Positions 33,729-45,305 are shown, counted from the stretch's first letter. The stretch: 64,000 nucleotides of DNA from Asterias amurensis (GCF_032118995.1 NC_092650.1:24996001-25060000), one strand, 5' to 3'. The notes: a model not told the origin generated them from the sequence alone. Program-made: numbers and translations.

Positions 33729-33885
33729 GCGTAGTATCCGACTACAACCGGTTATAAACAGAGCTCCAGCTCGTCATAATCAACCATTTAAAAAAAACCA
33801 CCTGATGCGCTCTCCACCAAAAGGAATAGCGAAACTGTCTGAGGTATTAATGAATACTGTAATGTTATTATTGTTTTGATTTTAG

Positions 33886-34019
33886 CCATTCCCAACTTCT
33901 ACAGCAAGAATCTGTTGATGCTTGGCAAGACATATTCTAAGATGGGCAATAAGGCAGATGCCAAAGTGTGGCTCACTAAAGCAGCCGATTACTCCCCACA
34001 GAAGGATGAGGATCAAGAG
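33886..34019 (+). CDS. RMDN1: RMDN1 exon 8
   Basis: The acceptor is TTGATTTTAG. The exon reads (T)IPNFYSKNLLMLGKTYSKMG, continues NKADAKVWLTKAADYSPQ and ends DEDQE|GTTTGT. It corresponds to the last TPR-like repeat (FYSKNLLLLGKTY). Confidence 0.93.
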
Positions 34020-35089
34020 GTTTGTGGAAGGTTTTCAAAAATGTTTTACTGGTATTCATTCATTCAGTCAATGTGGAGCATCGGATGATGGCCCACATTG
34101 GTACACAGCTGTACACACTGGTACACAGCTCCTCGCGTTGCAGACCAGAGCCAAGGCACAAGGTGTCCACATAGGTGGTTTGGGTAGGCGTCCATATGTG
34201 CCCATATTGGTATTTTTTTATTTATTTAAACATCACATTTGTGACCCAAAAGTCAAATTTCATGACAATTTAAAAACATCAATTCAAAAAATGTTCAATT
34301 CAAGAATACATTTATTTTCATACTCTCATAAAATAATAACGACAGTTGGTATTACGGAGTAAAGCAAAACATATCTTTTAGTAAAAGTAAACATAAATAA
34401 ATAGAGTAAGGGGCCGTTTTGGTAAGCATGAGCTTGTAAAAAATCTAAGTAGATAACAATTAAACAATAATTACAAAATTGGGAAAAAAAGTACAAATAA
34501 TATAACAGAAAAAGGAAATTACACACATTGCAAATACATGTAGACTTATTATTATTATTATTATTATTGTTATTATTATTTATTCGGCCATTTCATCATC
34601 AACAACAACAATACATGTACATTTAATTGGAAATAAGATTATAGTAAAAGGAAAACAAAATTAAGAAATATGTTGAACAGAACTACATAGGCATACATGC
34701 TAAATAATGGCAACTAAAGCACTGGTCCTGAATGAAGAAGACTGACATTAAGGTTTGGATACAACAAGAAACATGTGAAGAATAGATGAGAGAGTATGGT
34801 AGATTGGGAGAGGACGGGAAGACATGGTGGGGGATGGAAGAGCATGGAACTACAATTAGGGACAGAGACAACCCATTTCAAGCTGGCCAGGATCAACAAA
34901 AGAGTACTTAAACCCTGTGACCCTAAAGTCTGTCAATCCAAACTTGTAGGGTTTTTTTCTGGCGTGGTTGGCTGCACATTGCATACAAGGTGCCAAGTCA
35001 AGCAAGTGAAGAAAAAAAAGTTGTTTTATACATAACTAATTACTAGTGTCCTATTAACTCTTTTGTCTTTCCTTTTTTCCCTTGTGCAG

Positions 35090-35119
35090 GTCGTAAATGA
35101 AGCAAAGAAACTTCTTTAA
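35090..35119 (+). CDS. RMDN1: RMDN1 exon 9, stop
   Basis: The terminal exon after TTTTCCCTTGTGCAG reads VVNEAKKLL-stop, nine codons plus TAA. It matches the short C-terminal helix of RMDN1 (...EAAQLL). Confidence 0.88.
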   Translation, partial: VVNEAKKLL

Positions 35120-36149
35120 TACAAAACCCTTGACTTAAAATGTCAGTACATACTTGATGGAAAGTGGATTTGACATTAGCGATTCATCTTGGTTGACTCA
35201 ATGTCTTTTGAGAAGGGTATAAAACTCATTTGAGGTGAAGTGTTGGTTTTGAGAAGAACCGATGTGGTCTCGGCACATCATCAGCAGCCCAGCATTTTCC
35301 TGAAGATGAGCAGAGTTTACTGTTCGAAATGTCCAGAAAACACCAGCTCTTTTTGGTACCAACCGTTCCCCAAAATAGACTGAACAGGTCCTTCTAAAAT
35401 AGCCATCACTTCTCTCAAAGCGACCACACCGGTTCTAATACCAACACTTCTCAAAAAGGGACCATACCACTTCTTCTCAGAGCCAACACTTCTCCAAAAA
35501 GAGACCACGACAGTCTTCTGGTAGAATAGGTTACTCATGCAGTAGTATAAAGGGTGATGTGAATATTTTGGGTATGGGTGTTAGCATGAGAGGGAGATTA
35601 GTATAATTGTTCTGGGGTTTGTTTTGGGGTTTTTTTTGGGGGGGGGGCTTTGTTGTTTTTCTGGAAATATGAGTTCATGTAATTTGATGTTACAGAGAGT
35701 TGTATATTATATACTTTGATTTGGTTTGATTTGATTTGATTTTATTCAATTGCAAACTTCTAGGAAAATACATGCAGATACTTTCAGAAAACAGACAAAA
35801 TTAATTAGCAAGCAAAGAAGTTGGTCAAGGATATCACGAAATGGTCAAAGATTTTCTGTTGTGTTCCTCCGAATGAAAACAAGATGAGGCACAGTCAAAA
35901 ATGGACAACCAGTATTTTCAGGACTACAGCATAGATCAAGCAATTACGTGGGTTCTTGGCTAGAACAGTAATGTTCGCTTTTCTGAGAGTTCAGAGAGAG
36001 TCCAGACACCGAGCCCACTGCGGGGGCTACTTCATGTGTATTTACATTTTATCAATAATATGTACTAAAGAATTGTTCCACTCTTTCTTGGATTTATCAT
36101 ATTTACGAGTTTTCTGCCATTTAAATTTATATATTATTTTATGAATAAA
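35120..36149 (+). other. Probable RMDN1 3' UTR and degenerate repeats
   Basis: Non-coding. About 35225-35540 holds diverged direct repeats of phrases such as CCAACACTTCTC and AGACCAC, plus a CTGAAGATGAGCAGAG stretch like the one common beside Penelope-like elements. AATAAA at 36144-36149 is a possible polyadenylation signal. From 36150 to about 36780 I see only AT-rich sequence. Confidence 0.35.
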
Positions 36150-36779
36150 TGTTTATAAGGGAGATTTGAAAAAGCAGTAATTTTAAATTTAAAATTCCAT
36201 TTCCATCTGTATGTATAGTTAAGACAAACATCTGTATGATGTTCACCATAGATACGCCAACCAATGCATTTATTCACAAAGATTTAATGAGTTCTTTGTG
36301 AAATTGACCAAAGTGATGTGAAAGTAAAAAAAAATGTATAGCCACTGTGGGTAAATAAACAGTATTCTACATTCACTGAAGATAGAAGATGTTCCAGACT
36401 TTTTGTTACTCTTGAGTCCAAATTTAGCAATTTTGCTTGAAAGAAATTACTAATGTTTGCACGGTGGTCTGTGGATATTTTCTTTGTTTTTTGTTCATGA
36501 GACACAAATTTGGGATGTTGTGGGCAAATTATTTGGCTAACAAGTAGCAAAGGTAATTTTGTGGGATGCCCTTTTAGAAGATGTTTATGTTCAAGCCAAT
36601 TTAGTAATCTTATTAGGTAGTTTCTCGTCCTCCCCATGGTTAATCAAAGTTGTCTATCTCTAAAATCGAAGGTGAACAAATACTTAAAATTGTGATAAGA
36701 CTGTCCAAAACCATTATTTTGACTTTAAAGTTTTCACTCCCCCTCTTCTAATAATTCGTTGGTAACAATCGTCTATTGA

Positions 36780-37045
36780 GGGCGCTAGACATAAACTTTT
36801 ATTGGTCAAGTTCCCAGACGACCCACACGGTAAGTATATGAACATGGACCGAACATGCACCGGCCCGGTGTACGCGCGGCGGTGGTGGATGGAATAAACA
36901 GAGTAAAGTCTTAAAAGTGCAGATGCAGACCGTAAACAGTACTTAAAAACTGCAAATTTGGTCCATTATTGGACATTTCAGAAACCCATCACCCTGCTTG
37001 GACCAAACACATGAAGCATATACTCTTTCTACCTGGAACGTAAGT
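36780..37045 (+). promoter_or_regulatory. Candidate MPPE1 promoter and non-coding first exon
   Basis: A locally GC-rich stretch (about 36840-36890) precedes a good donor, GGAAC|GTAAGT, near 37040. The MPPE1 start exon opens with an acceptor 19 bases before its ATG, so at least one upstream non-coding exon is needed. This is the best candidate but is unproven; 37060-38418 holds nothing else I can name. Confidence 0.3.
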
Positions 37046-38437
37046 AAATTATACCTGTATGTGACATGTTTTCGACTGCCATTTTATTTAGTTTAGGTCA
37101 AAACAAAAATTCAAGTACTACAACCCCTAGCCCAGCAGGTAACCAGGTAAAAACTAAAAGTGGGTGGGGCGCTGTCGTAGTAAAAAAAAGCTGTGAAAGA
37201 TTTTCATATCCTTGCCACCACCTTTTCACTATCTCATTAGCTAAATTAGATACTATTTTTTATTACATAACGTCTTACGAATGAACCAAGTGGTGGCAGG
37301 ATGCAGAAAGGTTTCCTAACATTCCACTCCCACCTAGCCCAAGTTGGACTCCTCCGTTGCATTGCAGGCAACGTCGTGCACTAACTTCTGTGTAAACACT
37401 CTCTTGCACTGATCACTGGCGGCCTACTATTTGCAGCCAAATCGCCGTCAACTTGCGTCAACCAAACAAACACTTAGCAGATTGATAAAAGTCAGCGAGC
37501 AATTTACACAACGCGCAGAACAATAGCAAGCATCGACGTCTTGTGCCAAGACTCCATGTGCTGGAAGTGTATTTTTTTCCTAGGACAAAGAGGCCACTTT
37601 TTACCATAAATTAGCACACGCTAACCGTCCCATTAAAAAAAATATCCCGCGCAGGAAAGCACCCTCTGTTGTCCGCACATGTACAAGTAGCGCTGTGAAA
37701 AAGCAAGATGGCAGCAGACGTCTTTACTGCTTAGAATTCTTTTTTTTTTTTCACAAGAAAAAAAAATTGATATTTGTAACCGAAATTCAACCTGAAATTT
37801 ATAAAAATTCTATTTGAGCTGGAATATTTTACAGTTTTATGCCTCCTGGATTTTAAAATGTATATTGGAGGAGTTGAAGGCGAGTTAACGGCACCTACCC
37901 AGTTGACGGCGAATAGCGGCAAGATAATGCACTGTACTCAAAGCCATGCGCACTTCAGCTTACACTATCAGTTGGTACACGATGATCACATCGCTAGTGC
38001 AGAACTTTGACATATTTTCAGAAATAATTTCTTCCATGGATATATTTGTTAGCTGTGAACTCGTTAAGAATTTAGTGAGGGACACTATTAATATACGAAC
38101 GGAATTTCAGCTTCTCAAATCAGGTAAAAAATAAAGAAAATTGTAGTCAAATTTGTGTTGGCATTGTAAAGAACCTTTATACCCAGGACGTCAGTGCAGT
38201 GGCACTGACTGGCGTCCTACCAGGGCTACACTCCCACCCAGTCCCAGCCAGGCACTGCAAAGTGCAAGAAGAGGCGTTTACATCCTGACTGAAGGACTAT
38301 GCCAAGTACCCAAGTAGAACTAGAAGGCAGTAAACTAACTATTAACTTCTATTTTTCTAAACGTGTTATATCCCTAAAAAATCGCTACAATCCCATTGTT
38401 TTTTTTTCCTTTGAACAGTAAACATCATCATCCATCC

Positions 38438-38685
38438 ATGATTCGTCTTTCGCATCTCCTCCTCCGCATCCTCCTAGCTGCTTCCTTCATTCTTATATTC
38501 TGTGAGTTTCTCATCTATTACTTTGTCGCTATTCATTGCTCTTGGCCGGAGCTGATACCTCAGAGCAATGGAGAAGCGCAGAGACTCGAAGAGACCCAGT
38601 ACATAGAACCTCTGCATGTCATGTTCCTGTCAGACACGCATCTGCTTGGGACGAGACGTGGGCATTGGTTTGACAAACTACGCAG
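38438..38685 (+). CDS. MPPE1: MPPE1 coding exon 1
   Basis: The exon begins after TTTGAACAG (38418) with 19 untranslated bases. The ATG opens MIRLSHLLLRILLAASFILI, a membrane anchor with no acidic residue, then CEFLIYY and CSWPE as in vertebrate MPPE1, and the first metal motif FLSDTHLLG. It ends FDKLR plus two bases, donor GTACAC. Confidence 0.93.
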
Positions 38686-39254
38686 GTACACTTTGACCCT
38701 GTTTACACTAGATCCAGAAAGATTGACTAGATTTATTTCTGATCCGGCAATGTGGATTAACGACTAATGTAAACGCAAAATTGCCCGATCTGGTGTGGTT
38801 CAAGATCCAACAATTTGAATCCATTTTTCGATGAGGGTTGAATCTGGCAATTGGTACATCAGATCCGTCAAAGTGGATTTAAAGTACAAGTGTAAACGCA
38901 AAGGTGGATCAGACCCCACAATTCAATGTGGTAATTTTGGGTTTCACTAAGCTTTTTCGCTTGTGCTTTGGTCGCACCTTTCTGGATCTGGTGATAAAAG
39001 TAGAACATGGGGGTACAAATTTTCAAGACCACAAGGCTTGTAGCTCAAATTTTCACTGGATTGGAATGCATTTTATAAGACCAGAATTTAAATGAGAAAC
39101 CAATAGCGATTCCAACGGTTTCTTTTTCAGTAATCTCTTTTAGAATTCTTCTGTCCCAGTTGCATTTGTCCTTCATTTTTCCTAGTGTCTGCTCTAGGAA
39201 TGTCAAGTAGTAGGCCTACTCCCTAAGCTGTCTGAGTTTTCTCTGTGTATTTTC

Positions 39255-39547
39255 CATAGAGTTATATATAGAACTAGAGAGCGCACGAGTGATGCTTCGT
39301 GCACAAACACCACGGGACCGCAAGATGACAAGCGCGTCATTCTGCACGCGCGTTGAATATGAAATACACATTTGAGGGTTTTTTTATTGAACGCTCACGC
39401 CATGCTGTTTGTTCAACTTACAAAACGGCCGCACAAACACACGCTGTGGGATGCCAGTTTTGTCAACTTAGAAAATGGCCGCCTGCGCGCATGCTGGAGC
39501 GCGTATATAGGCCGATGCGCCCTCTAGTTCTTATATATAACTCTATG
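39255..39547. mobile_element. hAT-type MITE (family F) with 8-bp target duplication
   Basis: Inverted ends CATAGAGTTATATATAGAAC and GTTCTTATATATAACTCTATG. GTATTTTC flanks it exactly on both sides (39247-39254 and 39548-39555). The 293-bp interior is GC-rich with AAAACGGCCGC / GAAAATGGCCGCC pieces. It ends 15 bp before MPPE1 exon 2. Confidence 0.92.
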
Positions 39548-39562
39548 GTATTTTCCTTGTAG

Positions 39563-39671
39563 AGAATGGCAGATGAAGCGTGCATTCCAAACGGCTCTGA
39601 CCGTCGCCAATCCACAGGCTGTGTTTATTCTTGGTGATCTGACGGATGAAGGAAAGTGGGCAAGTAATCAG
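39563..39671 (+). CDS. MPPE1: MPPE1 coding exon 2
   Basis: The exon reads (R)[19 protein letters not shown] then [17 protein letters not shown], holding the second metal motif GD. The acceptor is TTTTCCTTGTAG. A hAT-type MITE ends at 39547, only 15 bp upstream, and its target duplication lies in the pyrimidine tract. Confidence 0.95.
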
Positions 39672-39804
39672 GTGATAAAGATTTAACATTTCAGTAAATC
39701 TAGACACTCGAATTTATATACATTTCTCTGGTAAACTTTTACACATTTACCCAGTTTCCCTTGTGGTTTGTTATATGATACCTGAAATAAAAAGTTGCAT
39801 TCTC

Positions 39805-40171
39805 TTAAAGGCAGTGGACACTATTGGTAATTACTCAAAATAATTAGCATAAAACCTAACTTGGTAGCAAGTAATAATGAGCTGTTGATAGTATAAAACA
39901 TTGTGAGAAACGGCTCCCTCTGAAATAATGTAGTTTCGAGAAAGAAGTAACTTTCTATGAATTGGATTTGGAGGTCTCGAAATCAAGCATCTGAAAGCAC
40001 ACAACCTCGTGAGACAAGGGTGTCTTTTCTTTCACTAATATCTCGCAACTTCGACGACCAATTTAGCTCAAATTTTCACAGGTTTAGTTTTTTATGCATA
40101 TGTATGTGTTGAGATACACCGAGTGAGAAGACTGGTCTTTGACAATTACCAATAGTGTCCAGTGTCTTTAA
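39805..40171 (+). mobile_element. Family A MITE, copy 10
   Basis: Full-length, TTAA to TTAA, in MPPE1 intron 2. Confidence 0.9.
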
Positions 40172-40518
40172 GGTGATTCCCTGTCTTCACCTTCCCAGTT
40201 GTATTGGTAACTCTGGTTTGATCCCTGGCTATATTCCACTCTTTTCTTTGTTCAACCCAAATCATTCAAAATTTACCAAATCAGTTTCCCTTGTTGTTTA
40301 TTATTTGATATGTGGCTAGTGGGTGGCAAATTTCTGTTTTTAAAAGAAATAATGATGATAATAGTAAAATTCTAACACCCTTTCTTTTCTAAAAGTTGGT
40401 GAAATCTTGTTGCCACTTGTGACCGGTTCGGGTATGTTGGTACAAACCAACCACTGTTGTCAAAATTTCCTTAGTTGTATTTTCGTTCTTTTTTTTAATC
40501 TCAATCTTTTTCTGACAG

Positions 40519-40622
40519 GAGTTTAGCGATACAGTGGATCGATTCCAAAAAATGTTTCAAGTCCCAGAGGATGTTGAGTTCCATGTTGTCGTTGGCAACC
40601 ATGATATTGGATTCCATGAATC
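40519..40622 (+). CDS. MPPE1: MPPE1 coding exon 3, GNHD motif
   Basis: The exon reads [20 protein letters not shown] then [14 protein letters not shown] plus two bases, donor GTAAGT. GNHD is the third metallophosphoesterase motif. A family A MITE starts 44 bp downstream. Confidence 0.95.
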
Positions 40623-40665
40623 GTAAGTAAGATTTACATTTCAATTTAATCAAAATGTTGAGTTT

Positions 40666-41236
40666 TTAAAGGCAGTGGACACTATGAGGAGGTAATTACT
40701 CAAAATAATTATTGGCATGAAACCTCACTTGGTAACGAGTAATGGGGAGAGGTTGATAGTATAAAACATTGTGAGAAACGGCTCTCTCTGAAGTGACGTA
40801 GTTTTCAAGAAAGAAGTAATTTTCTACGAATTTGATTTCGAGACCTCAAGTTTAGAATTTGAGGTCTCGGAATCAAGCATCTGAAAGCACACAACTTCGT
40901 ATGACAAGGGTGTTTTTTCTTTCATAGTTATCTCGCAACTCCTACGACCAATCAAGCTCAAATTTTCACAGGTTTGTTATTTAATGCATATGTTGAGATA
41001 CACCAAGTGAGAAGACTGGATTTTGACAATTACCAATAGTCAGGCCTGATACTTCACGGAGGCAACGAAGGCGATTGCCTCCGTGTCCCCTGGTCATTGC
41101 CTTGGTGCCCTTGAAATGCTCCAGTACAAATTTGCAATTTCATCCCAGGGTGCCCTTTACCACGAAAAAAATGCCTTGGTGCCCTTGCCCTTTCAAAAAC
41201 TAAGCATACAGCCCTGAATAGTGTCCATTGTCTTTA
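40666..41236 (+). mobile_element. Family A MITE, copy 11, with nested element
   Basis: TTAA to TTAA; the right end is separated from the body by the insertion at 41041-41218. Begins 44 bp past MPPE1 exon 3. Confidence 0.9.
41041..41218 (+). mobile_element. hAT-like MITE nested in family A
   Basis: Ends CAGGCCTGATACTT and AAGCATACAGCCCTG are imperfect mirrors. AATAGT is present on both sides, and family A has only one. Contains repeated TGCCTTGGTGCCCTTG. Confidence 0.8.
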
Positions 41237-41557
41237 ACCATCGATTCACCGTGTTCTGGCATATGCAGAGATGTGGGGACTTTTAAGCAATGGAACAAAT
41301 GTCCCCCCACACCACAACGCTTTTCTTTGCTGGGTCCCCACAATATGGTTCTTTAGCAAAGGGAATAATAACAATGGCCCGTCCCCACACCTATGTGTGC
41401 GACAGTATGTGTGTTCATGTGGTAAGACTGCAGGACTTGCAATCACAAGGGTGTGGGTTCAAATCCAGCCAAGCTTCCTGCCATGAGGTCACAGCGACTA
41501 GAATCAGTATTGTTGTCTGGTTACTGAATCGCAATTAATTGACTTGTGGAATTCATA

Positions 41558-41952
41558 TTAAAGGAACACGGTGCCTTGGATCGGTCGAGTTGGTCTTTGA
41601 AAAGCGTTTGAAACCGTTTGTTATGAATTGCAAATGGTTAGATAGATAATTTAAAAGTAGAATATAATGATCCACACTAACATGCCTCGAAATTGCACGG
41701 TTTCCCTTATACGCCGCGAAGAAACACGGTTCGGCCATTTATGGGAGTCAAAATTTTGACTTGCATAAACGGCCGACCGGGTTAGTTCGCGATGTAAAAG
41801 GAAAACTGTGCAATTTCGAGTGATACTTGTGTGGCTTATTATATTCTACTTTTAAAATATCTTTCTAACCATATGTAAATAGTTCATAACAAACAGTTTC
41901 AAATGCTTTTAAAAGACCAACTCGTCTGATCCAAGGCAATGTGTTCCTTTAA
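41558..41952. mobile_element. Family E MITE (TTAA-flanked)
   Basis: Ends TTAAAGGAACACGGTGCC and CAATGTGTTCCTTTAA, followed inward by GGATCGGTCGAGTTGGTC and its mirror. Another copy lies at 56698-57070. Confidence 0.88.
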
Positions 41953-42578
41953 TAGATGCCAAAACAATGTATGAGAGAGATTGGCTGTTGCCAGCTTGGT
42001 GTTTATATCCCCTTGTGGGAGTTTGCTGAGTTCCCTTGATGGGAAGATCATCAAAACAAACAAAGAAACACCAAAAATATGCAATCTGACTCCCCAAAGA
42101 CTATTGACCCATTTCACCTGACGTCATCATCAGAATAATCTTGGATGCACTATTTTGGTGGTCAATGTCTCAACGTGTGTTATTCAGTGAAGTGCGCATT
42201 TTTAGGTGACGCGGCGTAAGCCTATTGACCACCAACATGGTGAGCGTGGCATCAGTCGCCGCGTGTGACGCGCGTGCAAGGGGTCAATAGCTGCATGTTG
42301 CATTGGTGCAAAAGGTCATTTGGCACTTTTTGCACAACATCATCCTTCAATATATATTTGGTTTGCGGCAACACCATGTGTGTATCTACTTGCCTGGTAG
42401 AGTTTGTTCTTTAGGGAACTGTCTTTCTACTACTGTGGAGCAGATTTATGGGATTATTCGGGAGACTTCTCAGTTCTGCTTTTTAACTGCTACCTCGGCG
42501 GACAGACCTTTATTTATTGTTTTTTGTTTGTTTATTTATTGTTTTTTGTTTATTTATTGTCTTTTTTTTGTTAAACAG

Positions 42579-42659
42579 TGTCACAAGAGATAAACTGAGA
42601 CGCTTCCAGGAAGTCTTTGAAATCCCACCAGTCAAGGTCCTCACAATCAAAGGAATAAA
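42579..42659 (+). CDS. MPPE1: MPPE1 coding exon 4
   Basis: The 81-nt exon after TTGTTAAACAG reads (S)VTRDKLRRFQEVFEIPPVK then VLTIKGI plus two bases of Asn, donor GTAAGT. It matches KVERFEKVF...WKGIN in the vertebrate protein. Confidence 0.93.
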
Positions 42660-42699
42660 GTAAGTACTAGGGAGAGCATTTTTGGTTTTTGGGTTGAAC

Positions 42700-42790
42700 A
42701 AAGATACATTGACAAGAGTGGGATTTGAACCACTGACCTCTGGATTAATGTGTCCGTGCTCTACCAACTGAGCTATCTACAATGTAGGCC
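42700..42790 (-). repeat. tRNA-derived SINE head (family S2)
   Basis: The reverse complement begins AGATAGCTCAGTTGGTAGAG (A box) and has B box GGTTCAAATCC. The anticodon stem does not pair well and the unit continues into non-tRNA sequence, so I call it a SINE head rather than a tRNA gene. Lies 40 bp past MPPE1 exon 4. Confidence 0.7.
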
Positions 42791-43059
42791 TATGTTAGCG
42801 GTCTCTATATTTTGTCAATATCTTTGTTCAGTGTCAGAAAGAAGCCATACAATCGTTAACTGCTGTGTAGCCAGGAAATAGTTGTTTGTGCCTAGATGTT
42901 GAGAATCAACTCGTCATTCTTGGGGGTTTTTTAGTGTGCTTTCTGTCTCATCTTGTTTTTGTCTGAACCATCTTGTTTGGTTGTTTCTTTTTTTTTAACA
43001 TGTCAAACTCCCAAGATCTGGGTCCAAGGTTTCTGATCTTTTTGTTGACCCTCAGCATT

Positions 43060-43440
43060 AAAAATAATAATATCAAAGTCTTATATAGCGCACGTATCTA
43101 CCTAACAAGGTACTCAAGGCGCTGAGTATATACAAACTTTCAGAAAGATCAGTTATTGAAGTTATGAATTATGAGACCCAATTATGTAGCACCTTATAAT
43201 GGTTTACAAGGTGCTACGGCACATTTAGGAGCCACAGCCAGGAACACCGGGGCGAACCCATTCTCTTTTCGATAAGTGCACTTGGTTCTTTCACAACACA
43301 TGGGACCAATGGCTTTACATCCCATCCGAAGGACGAAGCAATGGTGAAGTGTCTTTCTTAAGGACACAAGTGTCACGGCTGGGAATTCGAACACCAGAGT
43401 TTGAATTCGGTGCTCTTAACCGCTCGGCCACAACACCCAT
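43060..43440 (-). repeat. tRNA-Leu/Ser-like SINE with conserved core (family S3)
   Basis: The reverse complement starts GTTGTGGCCGAGCGGTTAAG (A box of class II tRNAs) and TGTTCGAATTCCC (B box), then a core GAAAGACACTTCACCATTGC and a tail ending in a GCGCTATATAAGA-like LINE-type 3' end. A truncated copy lies at 53735-53945 and pieces at 44705-44785 and 45664-45722. Confidence 0.78.
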
Positions 43441-43526
43441 TCATACTAGAGCACTGACAGAAGGCTACAGGTTTTAATTCTCATCTGAGCTGAGATTCCT
43501 CTCTGCTGTTAGTGCCATTAACACTC

Positions 43527-43770
43527 AAGGGCCCAATTTCATGACTTTGTTTACTGCAAGCCAAGAAGCAGGGCTTTCGGAAACAAGGAATTCTGCGCTT
43601 GCGTCAGGCAAATTTCACATGTTAGAAGGGAATTTGTGGTTGTGTGTTCATGTGTACCACTTGTTACTAGGTACTGCTCATTTACACAGCTATATCGGCG
43701 CTTGCCATGTGAGTGAATGGTGATTGCAAGTGCAGAATTTGGTGGTAAGCAGAGCCATGAAATGGGGCCC
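43527..43770. mobile_element. Family C-like MITE, second variant copy
   Basis: Inverted ends GGGCCCAATTTCATGACTTT and AGCAGAGCCATGAAATGGGG; sister to 16624-16873. Confidence 0.8.
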
Positions 43771-43806
43771 TTTTCATAGAAAAATTATTTAGCATCATTA
43801 TTGCAA

Positions 43807-44160
43807 TTAAAGGCAGTGGACACTATTGGTAATTGTCAAAGACAAGCCTTCACAGTTGGTGTATCTCAACATATGCATTAAATAACAAACCTGTGAAAAT
43901 ATAATGAAAGAAAAAAAATCCCTTGTCACACGAAATTGTGTGCGTTTAGGTGGTTGATTTCGAGACCTCAAGTTCTAAATCTGAGGTCTTGAAATCAAAT
44001 TCGTGGAAAATTACTTCTTTCTCGAAAACTAAGGCACTTCAGAGGGAGCCGTTTCTCACAATGTTTTATACCATCAACCTCTCCCTATTACTCGTTACCA
44101 AGTAAGGTTTTATGCTAATAATTATTTTTAGTAATTACCAATAGTGTCCACTGCCTTTAA
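43807..44160 (-). mobile_element. Family A MITE, copy 12 (reverse)
   Basis: TTAA to TTAA, in MPPE1 intron 4, with about 30 bases missing after CTGTGAAAAT. Confidence 0.9.
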
Positions 44161-44348
44161 CATACATGTAATTCCAGCAATAGGAGACTTTTGGGACGCA
44201 TGGTGGCAGCAGACTTACCAGGTAAAATCCATTGTTCTCGGTAATGTGCGCGTGCCCAGAACTACGTAAACAGTGGACATTAACCTGGTAAGCCTGCCGC
44301 TTAGCTTTCCAAAGTCTCCCATTGACAAGACTTCTTCAATTTGTACAG

Positions 44349-44553
44349 CTTTGTCTTAGTGAACAGTATGGCAATGCATGGTGATGGTTGCTTTATGTGC
44401 AGCCCTGCTATGGATCAGCTACTTGAGGCATCGGAACAATTGAACTGCACTCGCTTTGGCTCACCGTCAGGACTGAAGGAAGATAATCAAGAAGCAAAAA
44501 ACACATGTCAGAAGTACGAGACGCTACCAAATATAGCTCCGATATTACTACAG
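44349..44553 (+). CDS. MPPE1: MPPE1 coding exon 5
   Basis: The 205-nt exon reads (N)FVLVNSMAMHGDGCFMCSPA and ends NIAPILLQ|GTTAGT. The conserved (V/M)VNS and GDGC phrases are present. The middle (residues about 210-240) is diverged and longer than in human. Confidence 0.93.
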
Positions 44554-44946
44554 GTTAGTGGTTCTTCTTGTGAGAGAGTATGATGTTATGTGGTGAATGC
44601 ATCTACACAGTACGTTAGGGCATCTACACTGAGCATGGTTGTGCACAGAAAACGGTTTAAAGCTGTACGGTACAATTTTATGGATATATTGAAATGAAAT
44701 AAGATAAGTGCATGGCATGTCGTGGCTTAGGGGTTAAAAGCATCGGACTCAAACTCTGGTGTGGGTTTGAGTCCCAGTTGTGACATTTTATTATTGAGTT
44801 AGATTCATTAATTCATCTTTTTAAACTGGTTGTTTAACAATTGAACTTTTTGCCAGCTTTCTGTATCTAGATTCCTGAAATTATTTTTCTGTATAATACT
44901 TTTATTGTTGTTCTTTTCCTGCCCCTTGAGGCGAATCTTTCTGCTT

Positions 44947-45305
44947 AAAGCCATTGGACTTTCAGTAAACAGTATCGTCCACAGGCCCACACTTTGTGTA
45001 TCACAACTTATATAGAAAATAACAAACCTGTGAAAATTTAGGCTCAATCGGTCATCGGAGTCTGGAGAAAATATAGGGAAAACCTACCCCTGTTTCTGTG
45101 CGTTTTGCCGTGTCATGACACGTGTTTGAAAATAAATCCGTAATTCTCGCTATTGACAATTGTTTTAATGTTTTCTCAAAAAGTAAAGCATTTCATGGAA
45201 TAATATTTCAAGAGAAGTCTTTCACCATTACCTTCTGTAAACCCTGTAAGTTATTTGTAAATCTGTGAACTTTTTTTTGTTTGTCCAAAAAGTGTATAAT
45301 GGCTT
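44947..45305. mobile_element. Family I MITE (TTAAAGCCATTGGAC)
   Basis: Left end TTAAAGCCATTGGACTTTC and right end AAAAGTGTATAATGGCTT. Right half recurs at 60915-61063, which ends GGGTCCAATGGCTTTAA. It ends about 60 bp before MPPE1 exon 6. Confidence 0.7.

Larger units (their letters stand above)
21974..35119 (+). other. RMDN1: Gene: regulator of microtubule dynamics protein 1-like (9 coding exons)
   Basis: Nine in-phase exons give 312 residues against 314 for human RMDN1. The N-terminus (exons 1-2) is rich in Arg, Ser and hydrophobic residues and nearly free of acidic ones, as expected of a mitochondrial presequence. The body holds the conserved stretches LWRLCRACRD, YEALDISKRCLE, VGDYEGIKKK, IELNPADATCYHLMG, DMAWYQRK and FYSKNLLMLGKTY, a helical TPR-like repeat fold. 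Worm and vertebrate RMD proteins associate with microtubules and human RMDN1 is found at mitochondria and spindle; the role here is inferred from homology. An in-frame ATG in a strong context (ACCATGG, 29910) could start a shorter cytosolic form. Introns carry many MITEs. RMDN2 and RMDN3 are alternatives, but the length fits RMDN1 best. Confidence 0.9.

Noticed and set aside
42707..42781. Functional tRNA gene (minus strand)
   Set aside because: A and B boxes are good, but the anticodon stem pairs poorly and a related interrupted copy exists; a SINE head fits better.
44705..44785. tRNA-Leu gene
   Set aside because: GTGGCTTAGGGGTTAAAAGC and GGTTTGAGTCCC look like boxes, but the arm structure is poor and the sequence matches the S3 SINE head.
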